Below are positions 24,510 through 32,409 of a stretch of 64,000 bases of DNA, one piece after another. The translations under genes and the position numbers were made by a program. The notes below the pieces were generated by a model that saw only the letters and a program-made list of their open reading frames with translations, made no database searches and was not told the origin of the DNA. The DNA is taken from contig NZ_CP035130.1 in assembly GCF_004101785.1 (NCBI RefSeq), positions 2,232,001-2,296,000 on the forward strand, given 5' to 3'. Numbering within the stretch: position 1 is the first letter of the stretch; each line of letters begins with the position of its first letter. This DNA comes from Gudongella oleilytica. Lineage in GTDB: Bacteria > Bacillota > Clostridia > Tissierellales > Tissierellaceae.

Positions 24510-26396
24510 TCAATCTATCCAAATTATTTCACCAGTTCTATTGAACCCATAGCCTCCCATTTCAGTTATCCTGTTTTTAAATTCCTCGGACTTGATAATC
24601 CTTATGAACTCAATTACCAAATCCATTTCCAGGGATTCCCCGTCAATAAGGAAGTCATAGTCTTCATCTGCCAGAGGCACAAAGTCCAAGCCCATTGCGT
24701 TAGCTGCTGAAAGCACGCCAAGTCCCGTATCGGCGGATCCCGTCAAAACAGCAGAAGCCACGGCCATATGAGTTGAGAGCTCTCTTTGATATCCCCTGAT
24801 ATCCCCAGGCTGTATACCTGAGAGCTGCAGCCTGTAATCGAGGAGCACTCTTGTTCCTGCCCCTCTTTGCCTGTTGGCGAATACTACATCTTCTCTTACG
24901 AGGTCATCTGTACCTTCTATTTTCTTAGGGTTGCCCTTTTTGACAATAAAGCCTTGCAGCCTTTGTATCCCCTTGATCAGAACCATTTTTCTACCCGGGA
25001 AATATTTTTTAATGTAGCTTATATTGTATTCTCCCGTATCCATATCCAGCAGGTGTATGGGAGCAAGGTGGCATTCGTTTCTTCTAAGACTCATAATCCC
25101 TCCCATACTCCCGACGTGGGAGGATGAAAGCTTCATCATATCTCCTATAATGTCCATTACAAGGTCATGACTGCCGATCGATACGAGGGTGTCTCTTATT
25201 TGTGATAAAGGCTTGAGCAGCTCGACCTCTATTTGGTCTCCTGCTTCGTATCCCTCAACGTTTCTTGGGATTATGCCAAGACCATCAGCCTTTACAAGGC
25301 TCATACTTACCCCCGCTCCACCAGAAAGTGGTGTTGCGATAAGTCTGTCCCCTACCTGTCCAAGGCTTACTCTTATGACTTCCTTGTTTTTTAGCGATGA
25401 AACCAGACGCCTTGATATAGTTGCCTTAACAGTCTCATATATCTCCCCCCGATCCCCCAGATACTTTAGGATCACTGGTTTGGCGAAAATGTCGAAAACC
25501 ATGAAGGCGGAGACAGGATATCCCGGTATTCCTATTACCGGCTTTTCATTTATTACTCCTAGTATTGTAGGCTTTCCCGGCTTCATTGCAACGCCATGGA
25601 CAACTACTTCTCCAAGCTCTCTAATTAGGTTGACCGTGTAATCCTTCGTCCCTGCAGAGGAACCGGCATTTATCAATACCACATCATTCTCGTCAACCGC
25701 CAGAAGGATAAGCCTTTTTAGCTTCTCATAATCATCCTCCATTGGAGAGTATCTATTTCCAATGCCTCCAAGGCTTTCTACCAAGCCCTTGAATACGTAG
25801 GAATTTGAGTCGATTATCGTTCCTTCCCTCACCTGAGAAATCTCCTCAACGATCTCGGAACCTGTCGGTATTATCCCCACCCTCGGCTTAGCATATACAG
25901 GCACCTGTGCTATGCCTCCTGAAAGCAAGGCTCCCAGATCCATAGGTCTTATTTTATGCCTTGACGGCAATATCATCTCTGTTGCAACGATGTCCTCTCC
26001 AATCTGTCTTACATGCTGATAAGGGTATGAGGGCTGAAGGATCTCAACCCTTCCATTTCCTTTCTCAAGGACCTCCTCGATCATTATCACAGAATCATAG
26101 GGTTCCTTAATTGGATTCCCAGTGTTGATATAGATGAAGTCCTCACCCTCAATAAGAGTCATGGGTCTGCTTTCTATTGCTCCTACGGTTTTCTTGGACT
26201 CCACGGCTATTCCATCCATGGCAGCCGCATTGTAGCCAGGCGACGAAACCAATGCATATACGGCCTCAAAGGTCACTCTTCCAAGCGCTTCTGAGGTGGG
26301 AACCATATCTCTCTTCCCTGAGATTTTAAGCCTGTCCAGATATCTCGACCTTGCCTCGTCAACATCCACATTATCGATATAGGTAGTTCTTTCCAT
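24510..26396 (-). CDS. MoeA fused to a PBP-like domain, Mo/W insertion into molybdopterin
   Basis: A 628-residue protein. Residues 1-400 are MoeA (molybdopterin molybdotransferase): SSPGYNAAAMDGIA near 58, RVGIIPTGSEIVE near 170, NAGSSAGTKDYTV near 235, and HGVAMKPGKPTILGV near 255. Residues 410-628 form a periplasmic-binding-protein-like domain without a signal peptide (SHDLVMDIIGD, GADTGLGVLSAA-like segments). Such MoeA-PBP proteins are known in anaerobes and archaea; the extra domain may bind the oxyanion. It stands beside a second, plain MoeA, as often seen where Mo and W are handled separately. Confidence 0.9.
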   Translation of the reverse strand: MERTTYIDNVDVDEARSRYLDRLKISGKRDMVPTSEALGRVTFEAVYALVSSPGYNAAAMDGIAVESKKTVGAIESRPMTLIEGEDFIYINTGNPIKEPYDSVIMIEEVLEKGNGRVEILQPSYPYQHVRQIGEDIVATEMILPSRHKIRPMDLGALLSGGIAQVPVYAKPRVGIIPTGSEIVEEISQVREGTIIDSNSYVFKGLVESLGGIGNRYSPMEDDYEKLKRLILLAVDENDVVLINAGSSAGTKDYTVNLIRELGEVVVHGVAMKPGKPTILGVINEKPVIGIPGYPVSAFMVFDIFAKPVILKYLGDRGEIYETVKATISRRLVSSLKNKEVIRVSLGQVGDRLIATPLSGGAGVSMSLVKADGLGIIPRNVEGYEAGDQIEVELLKPLSQIRDTLVSIGSHDLVMDIIGDMMKLSSSHVGSMGGIMSLRRNECHLAPIHLLDMDTGEYNISYIKKYFPGRKMVLIKGIQRLQGFIVKKGNPKKIEGTDDLVREDVVFANRQRGAGTRVLLDYRLQLSGIQPGDIRGYQRELSTHMAVASAVLTGSADTGLGVLSAANAMGLDFVPLADEDYDFLIDGESLEMDLVIEFIRIIKSEEFKNRITEMGGYGFNRTGEIIWID

Positions 26397-26407
26397 TTTA
26401 ACTCCTC

Positions 26408-27634
26408 CTAAATAAGGAATACATCCCTTAGCTCGCCCTTATTGACTCCCTCCTCGTGCTCCTTGATCACTATATAACCCTGGGAGCCTGAAAGCAGGGT
26501 TATCATGCCTGACTTTCCAAAGCTTGGAATTGCCAGATACTCTCCATCTTCCTTATCCAGGCGTACCATGTGATAGGTTTCCTTGCCTGGAGAGGATGGG
26601 AAGTTTTGTGTCACCAAAGCCCTAACCTGTGGGAGAATATCCTCCCTATTCATCAGACTCCTTATAAATGGCTCAACAATAGCCTTGAAGACAACTATGG
26701 AGGAAACAGGATGGCCGGGTAATCCAACGACCAGCTTACCCCTTCCATCCCCAACTATAGTAGGCTTACCAGGTTTGATCGCAAGTCCGTGTATAAGTAC
26801 TCCTTTACCGCCAAGAGCTTCTATTACCTGGTACGTATAATCTCTCGTCCCAACCGAGCTGCCTCCTGAAAGTATAAGGATGTCACATTTTTCTAATCCT
26901 TCCAATACTCCTTTAAGCAGCTGATCGTAATCATCTCCGATTATAACCCTCCCGGATATCTCTCCGCCAAGACTCTCCACCAGGGAACCAATCGAATAGG
27001 AGTTTATGTCTCTTATCTTTCCAATATCTAGCTTATCCCTGATTTCGATTATCTCATCACCTGTTGAAATTATATGGACCCTGGGCTTTTTATATACCTT
27101 CGCCTTAGTTATTCCGAGGCTTGCAAGCACCCCTATACCTTGAGGCGTCAGCCTGTAACCCTTTCTAAGGACCGTCTGACCGACCCTGACGTCCTCTCCC
27201 TTAAACAGAATATTCTCTCCTACAGATACGGGCTTGTAGATAAGGAGTGTATTGTCGTCCATTTTTTCGGTATTTTCTATCATCACCATTGCCGTTGCAC
27301 CTTTAGGGATCATCCCTCCTGTTGGCACATAAACGGTTTCACCGCTTTTTATAGTTAGTGCAGCTTCCTCGCCCATCCTTACCTCCCCCTTTATCATAAG
27401 AAGCGATGGGATAGAGTCTGTTGCACCATGGCTGTCCTCGGCTACTATTGCATAACCGTCCACCGTTGACCTGTCAAATCCAGGCACATCCTCTTCGGAT
27501 ACCACATCCTCGGACAAAGTCCTGCCTGTGGTCTTCTCCAGCTCCAATTCCTCACTCTGGAGAGTATATCCGGAGAATTCATCCAGAACCAGTTTTCTTG
27601 CGTCTTCGACTGAAGATACCTTAAAGAACTCCAT
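26408..27634 (-). CDS. moeA: Molybdopterin molybdotransferase MoeA
   Basis: A 408-residue MoeA of normal length. Motifs are PGFDRSTVDGYAI near residue 50, YVPTGGMIPKGATAMVMIE near 105, VHIISTGDEIIE near 185, LSGGSSVGTRDYTYQVIE near 255, and HGLAIKPGKPTIVGDGRGKLVVGLPGHPVSS near 280-310. It ligates molybdate or tungstate to adenylylated molybdopterin made by MogA. It begins on the base after the tupC stop and ends 11 bases before the MoeA-PBP gene, so the transporter and both MoeA proteins are one transcription unit. Confidence 0.95.
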   Translation of the reverse strand: MEFFKVSSVEDARKLVLDEFSGYTLQSEELELEKTTGRTLSEDVVSEEDVPGFDRSTVDGYAIVAEDSHGATDSIPSLLMIKGEVRMGEEAALTIKSGETVYVPTGGMIPKGATAMVMIENTEKMDDNTLLIYKPVSVGENILFKGEDVRVGQTVLRKGYRLTPQGIGVLASLGITKAKVYKKPRVHIISTGDEIIEIRDKLDIGKIRDINSYSIGSLVESLGGEISGRVIIGDDYDQLLKGVLEGLEKCDILILSGGSSVGTRDYTYQVIEALGGKGVLIHGLAIKPGKPTIVGDGRGKLVVGLPGHPVSSIVVFKAIVEPFIRSLMNREDILPQVRALVTQNFPSSPGKETYHMVRLDKEDGEYLAIPSFGKSGMITLLSGSQGYIVIKEHEEGVNKGELRDVFLI

Positions 27635-28264
27635 TTATATCATCCTTCCCAATTCAAGTTTGATTTGGTTGTGGCATAGTCTTTCAGCCTGCTCCATATT
27701 GTGGGTTATAATAACTATAGTTGCACCGGTTTCATGGTTGTATCTTCTAATAGCCCCTTCCATCCTCAAGGTTGAGTCAGGGTCCAAGTTTGAGGTTGGC
27801 TCATCCAGGAGTAAAAGACTGGGCCTTATGGAAAGTGCTCTTGCCATAGCCACCTTTTGTGCCTCGCCACCTGAGAGTTGATGCCCTTTCTTTTTTAACA
27901 GCTCCTCTATTCCAAGACTTTCAGCTGCCCATAATACTTCTTTATCTATTTTTTCCTTGCTCTTAGCGCGAATTTGCAGAGGATAGGCAATATTGTCGTA
28001 GACCGTCCTCCTAAAAAGATATGGTTTTTGGAATACGAGTGTCATCGACTCTCTTATATGGTTGCTTATAGGGAGTCCGTCATAGGTTACCTCCCCTTCG
28101 AAGCTGTCGTCAAGTCCAGCAATTATATGCAGGAGTGTCGTTTTTCCAGCCCCGTTGGAGCCGGTTACCCCTGTAATCATCCCGCGAGGGACGGTTAGTT
28201 CATCTATATCTAAAACCATCGAATTTCGGTATTTTTTTCTAGTTCCAATCAGCTTGATCTCCAT
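27635..28264 (-). CDS. tupC: Tungstate-type ABC transporter ATP-binding protein
   Basis: A 209-residue ABC ATPase: Walker A GSNGAGKTT near residue 35, Q-loop FQKPYLF near 78, signature LSGGEAQKVAMARAL near 128, Walker B LLLLDEPTSNLD near 148, and switch His in IITHN. It lacks the C-terminal TOBE domain of ModC, which agrees with the TupC type. Its start overlaps the tupB stop (TAATG). With TupA and TupB it imports tungstate, possibly molybdate; selectivity is not provable from sequence. Confidence 0.88.
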   Translation of the reverse strand: MEIKLIGTRKKYRNSMVLDIDELTVPRGMITGVTGSNGAGKTTLLHIIAGLDDSFEGEVTYDGLPISNHIRESMTLVFQKPYLFRRTVYDNIAYPLQIRAKSKEKIDKEVLWAAESLGIEELLKKKGHQLSGGEAQKVAMARALSIRPSLLLLDEPTSNLDPDSTLRMEGAIRRYNHETGATIVIITHNMEQAERLCHNQIKLELGRMI

Positions 28265-28956
28265 TATTCTTCCTCCTGACTATATGAGTAAATCAGGCTG
28301 TGGATCCCAAAGGAAACCACAAGCAGGATAATCCCAAGAGCAATTGCCATTGGATAATCTCCCATGGAGTTCATCATTGATATTGCGGTCGTCATCACCC
28401 GGGTCTGTCCCTTGATATTGCCGCCCACTATCATTACTGCCCCTACTTCAGATATGGCTCTTGAAAATGCAGTAGCAACATTCACGAGAATGTCTATTTT
28501 TAATTCTCTAATAATCAGTATCACTGAATCGAGTCTGTTTCCTCCAAGGGTCCTCGAAACTTTCTCCAGAGGGATCCCTCTGTTTTTGGATAGGTTGTAT
28601 GTAAGCCCAAGTATAAGCGGTATTACAAGTATCGTCTGAGCGATTATCATCGCTGCAGGGGTGTAAAGAAGCCTTAAATATCCGAATGGCCCTCTTCTTG
28701 CCAGAAGCAGTGCTACCACGAGACCTACGATCACTGAGGGGATGCTCATGAAGGTATATACAGTTCTTGAAAATATTCTTTTGCCTCTAAATGGCTTTAT
28801 GCCAAGATAAACCCCCAGAGGAACAAAGATAAGGGAGGCGACCACGGTAGCACTTGTGGATACCAGAAGCGACAGAATGATTATTCTATACACCTCGCTA
28901 TCAAATCCAGACAGAAGCCTTATTGCCTCTCCAAATCCCTGTGCTATATAATCCAT
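28264..28956 (-). CDS. tupB: Tungstate-type ABC transporter permease
   Basis: A 230-residue permease with five to six hydrophobic helices. The coupling EAA-like loop (ISRTLGGNRLDSVILIIRELKIDILVNVATAFSRAISEVGAVMIVGGNIKG) contains the ISEVGAVMIVGGN segment typical of TupB/ModB. The start follows AGGAGGTGAGGG. It is translationally coupled with tupC and lies 51 bases after tupA. Confidence 0.9.
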   Translation of the reverse strand: MDYIAQGFGEAIRLLSGFDSEVYRIIILSLLVSTSATVVASLIFVPLGVYLGIKPFRGKRIFSRTVYTFMSIPSVIVGLVVALLLARRGPFGYLRLLYTPAAMIIAQTILVIPLILGLTYNLSKNRGIPLEKVSRTLGGNRLDSVILIIRELKIDILVNVATAFSRAISEVGAVMIVGGNIKGQTRVMTTAISMMNSMGDYPMAIALGIILLVVSFGIHSLIYSYSQEEE

Positions 28957-29007
28957 GATCCCTCACCTCCTTTGTTGGTATAATTACTTGATAAAGCTTA
29001 TATGAAA

Positions 29008-29892
29008 CTATTTGCCATAGTTTGGTATAAACAAAGGCTCGCCATATTCCTCGACCCCAAATTGCGATATAAGCTCCTGTCCTTCTTCTGAAATCAGCCA
29101 GTCCATAAACTTCAATGCTCCAGACTCATTGATCATATCTCCCTTGTTTGGATTGACAGGTATTATTCCATACTGATTGAAAAGATCTTCATCTCCCTCG
29201 ACAACGACCTCCAGTTGAAGTGTATCCTTAAGTGCAAGGTAGGTCGCTCTGTCGGTCAGGGTATATCCTTGTCTTTCGTCAGCTATCTTAAGGACATCCC
29301 CCATACCTGCACCGGCTTCGATATACCACTCGCCAGCAGGCTCAATAGAAAGTGCCTTCCAGAGTCCCAGCTCCTTCTTGTGAGTTCCTGAGTCATCTCC
29401 TCTCGATACAAATTGGAGTCCCTTTTCATTGATTGCTGCAAGTGCTGCATCGATATCATTACCATAGATAATTTCGCCATCAGCTGGTCCCACTAGTACA
29501 AAATCATTGTACATTACGTCATTCCTTACTGTACCATGGCCTTCCTCAACCAGCTTCAGCTCGTCTGCCTTGGCGTGGACCAAAAGAACGTCAGCCTCGC
29601 CATCTCTTCCCATTTGCAGAGCGTTTCCGGTTCCAACAGCAATTGTCTTAACTTCGATCCCGGTCTCCTCGGTGAAGATTGGGAGCAGAAAGTCGAGAAG
29701 TCCTGAGTCTTGTGTACTTGTAGTCGTTGCGAGGATTATGCTTTCCTCAACGACAGGTTCAGACTCAGCTGCAGGCTCCTCTGCAGGAGTATTTGCCGGC
29801 GCTTCTACAGGTGCTTCAGTCTTTGGTGCACAACCGGACACAGTTCCAAGGATTAGTAAGAGGAGAAGTACATATGTAAGCGTTTTTTTCAT
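29008..29892 (-). CDS. tupA: Tungstate/molybdate-binding lipoprotein TupA
   Basis: A 294-residue extracellular binding lipoprotein with a lipobox VSGC near residue 21 and a Pro/Glu/Ala linker. The mature domain begins with TTTSTQDSGLLDFLLPIF, the oxyanion-binding TTTSTxxSG motif of TupA proteins; RGDDSGTHKKE and GAGMGDVLKIADERQGYTLTDRATYLAL follow. It supplies tungstate or molybdate for the cofactor genes in the same operon. The ATG at 29892 lies 10 bases after GGAG; a GTG three codons earlier is too close to it. A probable riboswitch and terminator precede the gene. Confidence 0.92.
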   Translation of the reverse strand: MKKTLTYVLLLLLILGTVSGCAPKTEAPVEAPANTPAEEPAAESEPVVEESIILATTTSTQDSGLLDFLLPIFTEETGIEVKTIAVGTGNALQMGRDGEADVLLVHAKADELKLVEEGHGTVRNDVMYNDFVLVGPADGEIIYGNDIDAALAAINEKGLQFVSRGDDSGTHKKELGLWKALSIEPAGEWYIEAGAGMGDVLKIADERQGYTLTDRATYLALKDTLQLEVVVEGDEDLFNQYGIIPVNPNKGDMINESGALKFMDWLISEEGQELISQFGVEEYGEPLFIPNYGK

Positions 29893-29921
29893 GATGACCA
29901 CTCTCCTTTAATTTTGGGAAA

Positions 29922-29951
29922 CAAAAAAGACAACCAGAAAGAAAGGTTGCC
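29922..29951 (-). terminator. riboswitch expression-platform terminator before tupA
   Basis: On the minus strand GGCAACC - 9 bases - GGTTGTC (7 bp, one G-U pair) is followed by TTTTTTG, 30 bases upstream of the tupA ATG. Its left arm and loop overlap a CCTTTC that can instead pair with an upstream GAAAGG (29966-29971), giving a mutually exclusive antiterminator. Confidence 0.82.
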
Positions 29952-30028
29952 TTAATAAACATCTTCCTTTCCAAACGGGAGGCTCAGAGATTTCCCTCTA
30001 AACCCGACGGCACTGGGTCATGGCTATG
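29952..30028 (-). promoter_or_regulatory. probable Moco/Tuco-type riboswitch aptamer
   Basis: Between the fdhD stop and the tupA terminator the minus strand holds a structured GC-rich segment. An outer helix CGGG (30003-30006) / CCCG (29976-29979) encloses AGAG (29996-29999) / CTCT (29986-29989) and is followed by GGAAAGG. The position before an Mo/W transporter and cofactor operon, the CCTCCCG...GGAAAGG segment, and the terminator/antiterminator choice fit the Moco RNA family. I could not align it to a covariance model, so the class is inference; the switch architecture is seen. Confidence 0.62.
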
Positions 30029-30030
30029 CT

Positions 30031-30816
30031 TTAGACCTTCGTGCTCGGAAAATTGCTGTAGATATTCAGTTTGTCTCCTCTTGCAAATCCGATCAGTGTA
30101 ATTCCGGTTTCCTGAGCCAGCCTGACAGCCAGCTCTGTAGGTGCAGACCTTGAAGCGATAACAGGTATTCCCTGCTTAGCTGCTTTTATTAGCAGCTCGG
30201 AGGATACCCTTCCTGTTGTAAGCACCAGCTTGTCAGACAACTCTTTGCCCTCAAGCCTGGCTCTTCCGATAAGCTTGTCCATTGCATTGTGCCTTCCAAT
30301 ATCCTCCTCCTGAAAGAGGAGCTCCGAACTATTGCACAAGGCACATCCATGTACACCTCCAGTATCCCGAAAGAGCAGAGAGTTCCGATTGAACTCTCTC
30401 ATTAATTGTAGCACAATACTTGGATGAATTTCCATTCTTTTCTGTATTTTTATAGCCTTTGTCTGATCTACAGCATTATAGAACGAGGTGCCCTTTCCAC
30501 AGCCCGAGGTTATGGTCCTTCTCCCTATAAGCCTTTCCCTAAGCGGTCTTTTTATTTCTGTATTCACGGTGGCTTGTCCTGCTTCTTCCTCTACGTTCAG
30601 CTCAATGATCTCATCTATATCGTCTATGAAGCTTTCAGACAAAAGGAACCCTGTTATCAACTCCTTGAGAGAGGTAGGCGTGCATAAAAGAGTAACAAGC
30701 TCCTCACCGTTCAAGTGTATGGTCAATGGGTATTCGACTATAACCCGATCCTCTTCGATTGTTGATTCTCCGCTTCTCCACCGCGAAACCATTACCCTAT
30801 TCGTCGTTTTCAACAA
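30031..30816 (-). CDS. fdhD: Formate dehydrogenase sulfur carrier FdhD
   Basis: A 261-residue protein that passes sulfur from a cysteine desulfurase to the Mo/W-bis-MGD cofactor of formate dehydrogenase. Motifs are LLSESFIDDIDEI near 55, TSGCGKGTSFYNA near 103, DTGGVHGCALC near 150, EDIGRHNAMDKLIG near 170, and LTTGRVSSELLIKAAKQGIPVIASRSAPTELAV near 195-225. The first motif keeps only one cysteine of the CxxC pair of the E. coli protein, as in many Gram-positive relatives. The start is TTG with GGAGG 9-10 bases upstream; it overlaps the mobA end by 20 bases. Confidence 0.94.
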   Translation of the reverse strand: MLKTTNRVMVSRWRSGESTIEEDRVIVEYPLTIHLNGEELVTLLCTPTSLKELITGFLLSESFIDDIDEIIELNVEEEAGQATVNTEIKRPLRERLIGRRTITSGCGKGTSFYNAVDQTKAIKIQKRMEIHPSIVLQLMREFNRNSLLFRDTGGVHGCALCNSSELLFQEEDIGRHNAMDKLIGRARLEGKELSDKLVLTTGRVSSELLIKAAKQGIPVIASRSAPTELAVRLAQETGITLIGFARGDKLNIYSNFPSTKV

Positions 30817-31411
30817 AGGTTCCCTCCTCTGTATACTTTAGAAGGTCCTCGCGGGTATTAAGATTAAAAAACATTCCCCAGTCAGGGCTGAAGCCCCTGG
30901 CAACCTCCTCGGGTATATACTCAACATTGTGGTTCATAAGAAGTCTGTGCACAGCCTTTCCTCCCCCCATGAGAAAGCTTTCTATATGATCGATCAAAGC
31001 CTTACTATAGAAAGCGTTAAAGGGCTCGATCCAATCGCCGAATTTGGTGATGCAAGCCATTGACTCATTCTTATTCAGCAGCTCCATCATATAGTCTATA
31101 TATTTGGTGTTTAATTGAGGCATGTCGCAGGCTATGACGAAGGAATATTCCGAAGAAGCAGCAGAAAGCCCGGCATGTATCCCTGATAAGGGGCCCATGT
31201 CGGGGATTATATCACCTGTTATTTTGTCTGCCAGTCCAATGTACAGCTCTGGTCTGTTAGTCACCACTATGGTCTCGTCAAAGCTGCCTCCAAGTCTTCT
31301 AATAAGCCCTTCGATCAGACTTCTTTCCCGAAGCCTAAGAAGCTGTTTGTCAAAGCCCATTCGGGTGCTTTTTCCACCAGCGAGGATTATTGCAGAACCA
31401 AAACGCTTCAT
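30797..31411 (-). CDS. mobA: Molybdenum cofactor guanylyltransferase MobA
   Basis: A 204-residue nucleotidyltransferase that adds GMP to Mo- or W-molybdopterin, giving the MGD cofactor used by formate dehydrogenase. It opens with AIILAGGKSTRMGFDKQLL (GTP-binding loop, residues 6-24), followed by DMGPLSGIHAGL near 75 and ACDMPQLN near 98. The ATG at 31411 follows GGTGAT by 5 bases and lies one base after the mogA stop; the frame stays open ten codons further but without a good site. It overlaps fdhD. Confidence 0.93.
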   Translation of the reverse strand: MKRFGSAIILAGGKSTRMGFDKQLLRLRERSLIEGLIRRLGGSFDETIVVTNRPELYIGLADKITGDIIPDMGPLSGIHAGLSAASSEYSFVIACDMPQLNTKYIDYMMELLNKNESMACITKFGDWIEPFNAFYSKALIDHIESFLMGGGKAVHRLLMNHNVEYIPEEVARGFSPDWGMFFNLNTREDLLKYTEEGTFVENDE

Positions 31412-31412
31412 A

Positions 31413-31910
31413 TCAATCACCGCTTCTTGCACATTCTCCATCTCTTCCGGTCATGATCTCCAATCCGTGGTGAACGCTGTCCATAATAAAATCCAGAGAT
31501 TCTTTTACAGCCTTCGGACTTCCCGGTAAATTTATTATCAGAGAGCTTTTGCGAATTCCGGAAACCGCTCTTGAAAGCATAGCGCGAGGAGTTATTTGAA
31601 GGCTTAGTCCCCTTATTGCTTCCGATATCCCGGGAGCCATTCTGTCGCAAACACTTATTGTAGCCTCAGGAGTAACGTCTCTCATACTGAATCCAGTACC
31701 ACCGGTTGTAAGAATAAGGTCTACCATGACCTCATCTGAAAGTCTTATCATCTCCTGGGCCAATAGATCCTTTTCGTCGGGAAGTATCCTATAGCTTACG
31801 ACCTGATAGCCTCTATTCTCCATGATATCCCTGATCAGCGCTCCTGAAAGATCCTCTCTGTCTCCCCTGGAGCCCTTATCGCTTGCCGTGATTATTCCTA
31901 CCTTAAACAT
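31413..31910 (-). CDS. mogA: Molybdopterin adenylyltransferase (MogA/MoaB family)
   Basis: A 165-residue enzyme that adenylylates molybdopterin before metal insertion by MoeA. It has GIITASDKGSRGDREDLSG near residue 5-23, DLILTTGGTGFSMRDVTPEAT near 60-80, and LIINLPGSPKAVKESL near 125-140. It lies directly upstream of mobA and downstream of the rubrerythrin-like gene in the formate dehydrogenase block. MogA and MoaB cannot be separated with certainty; the 165-residue length fits both. Confidence 0.92.
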   Translation of the reverse strand: MFKVGIITASDKGSRGDREDLSGALIRDIMENRGYQVVSYRILPDEKDLLAQEMIRLSDEVMVDLILTTGGTGFSMRDVTPEATISVCDRMAPGISEAIRGLSLQITPRAMLSRAVSGIRKSSLIINLPGSPKAVKESLDFIMDSVHHGLEIMTGRDGECARSGD

Positions 31911-31911
31911 A

Positions 31912-32409
31912 TTAACCTCCCCAGGGAAGGGTCATGTATTCCTTCATCCTTCTGTCGTATTCAGACTTGAAAATCCTTTCGTGGCCTTCCTCCCATTTTG
32001 AGAGCTTAGTGAATATTGCTTTTATCCCCTCTTCCTTAGCATACTCGGCGGCTCTCTCATAGAACTCCTTGTAGTCTCTCTCAATTAAATATGCCATCCT
32101 CAGTATTGTAAGATCAGGAATATCAGACTCCTTAAGCGTCTCCTCAATATGCTCTGATTCCTCTCTGGCTTTAAATATATCCTCTTCTCTGTCCATGACC
32201 TCCCCGGATGTATCAAAGCCTCCGTTGTCCCCATAAGCCTTAAGCTGTCTTTCCAAATAAGCATAATGCTCCATTTCAACATCTGATAGATCCTGGAACA
32301 ACTTTTGTGTGGTCGGATTTGAGAAATGTCCAGCCTTTTCCTTGAAGAAATTGCTGCCGTCCAGCTCCATCTGCATAGCATATTTCAATACCTGTTCATA
32401 ATCCATCAT
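31912..32409 (-). CDS. Rubrerythrin-like ferritin-family protein
   Basis: A 165-residue four-helix diiron protein without a rubredoxin tail. Likely iron ligands are in MELDGSNFFKEKA, DVEMEHYAYLERQL, YLIERDYKEFYERAAEYA and KWEEGHERIF. Rubrerythrins remove peroxide in anaerobes. Its ATG overlaps the formate dehydrogenase stop (ATGA); a second ATG one codon later is better spaced from GGAGG and may be used instead. Being inside the FDH operon, it may protect or mature the oxygen-sensitive selenoenzyme; that is inference. Confidence 0.85.
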   Translation of the reverse strand: MMDYEQVLKYAMQMELDGSNFFKEKAGHFSNPTTQKLFQDLSDVEMEHYAYLERQLKAYGDNGGFDTSGEVMDREEDIFKAREESEHIEETLKESDIPDLTILRMAYLIERDYKEFYERAAEYAKEEGIKAIFTKLSKWEEGHERIFKSEYDRRMKEYMTLPWGG

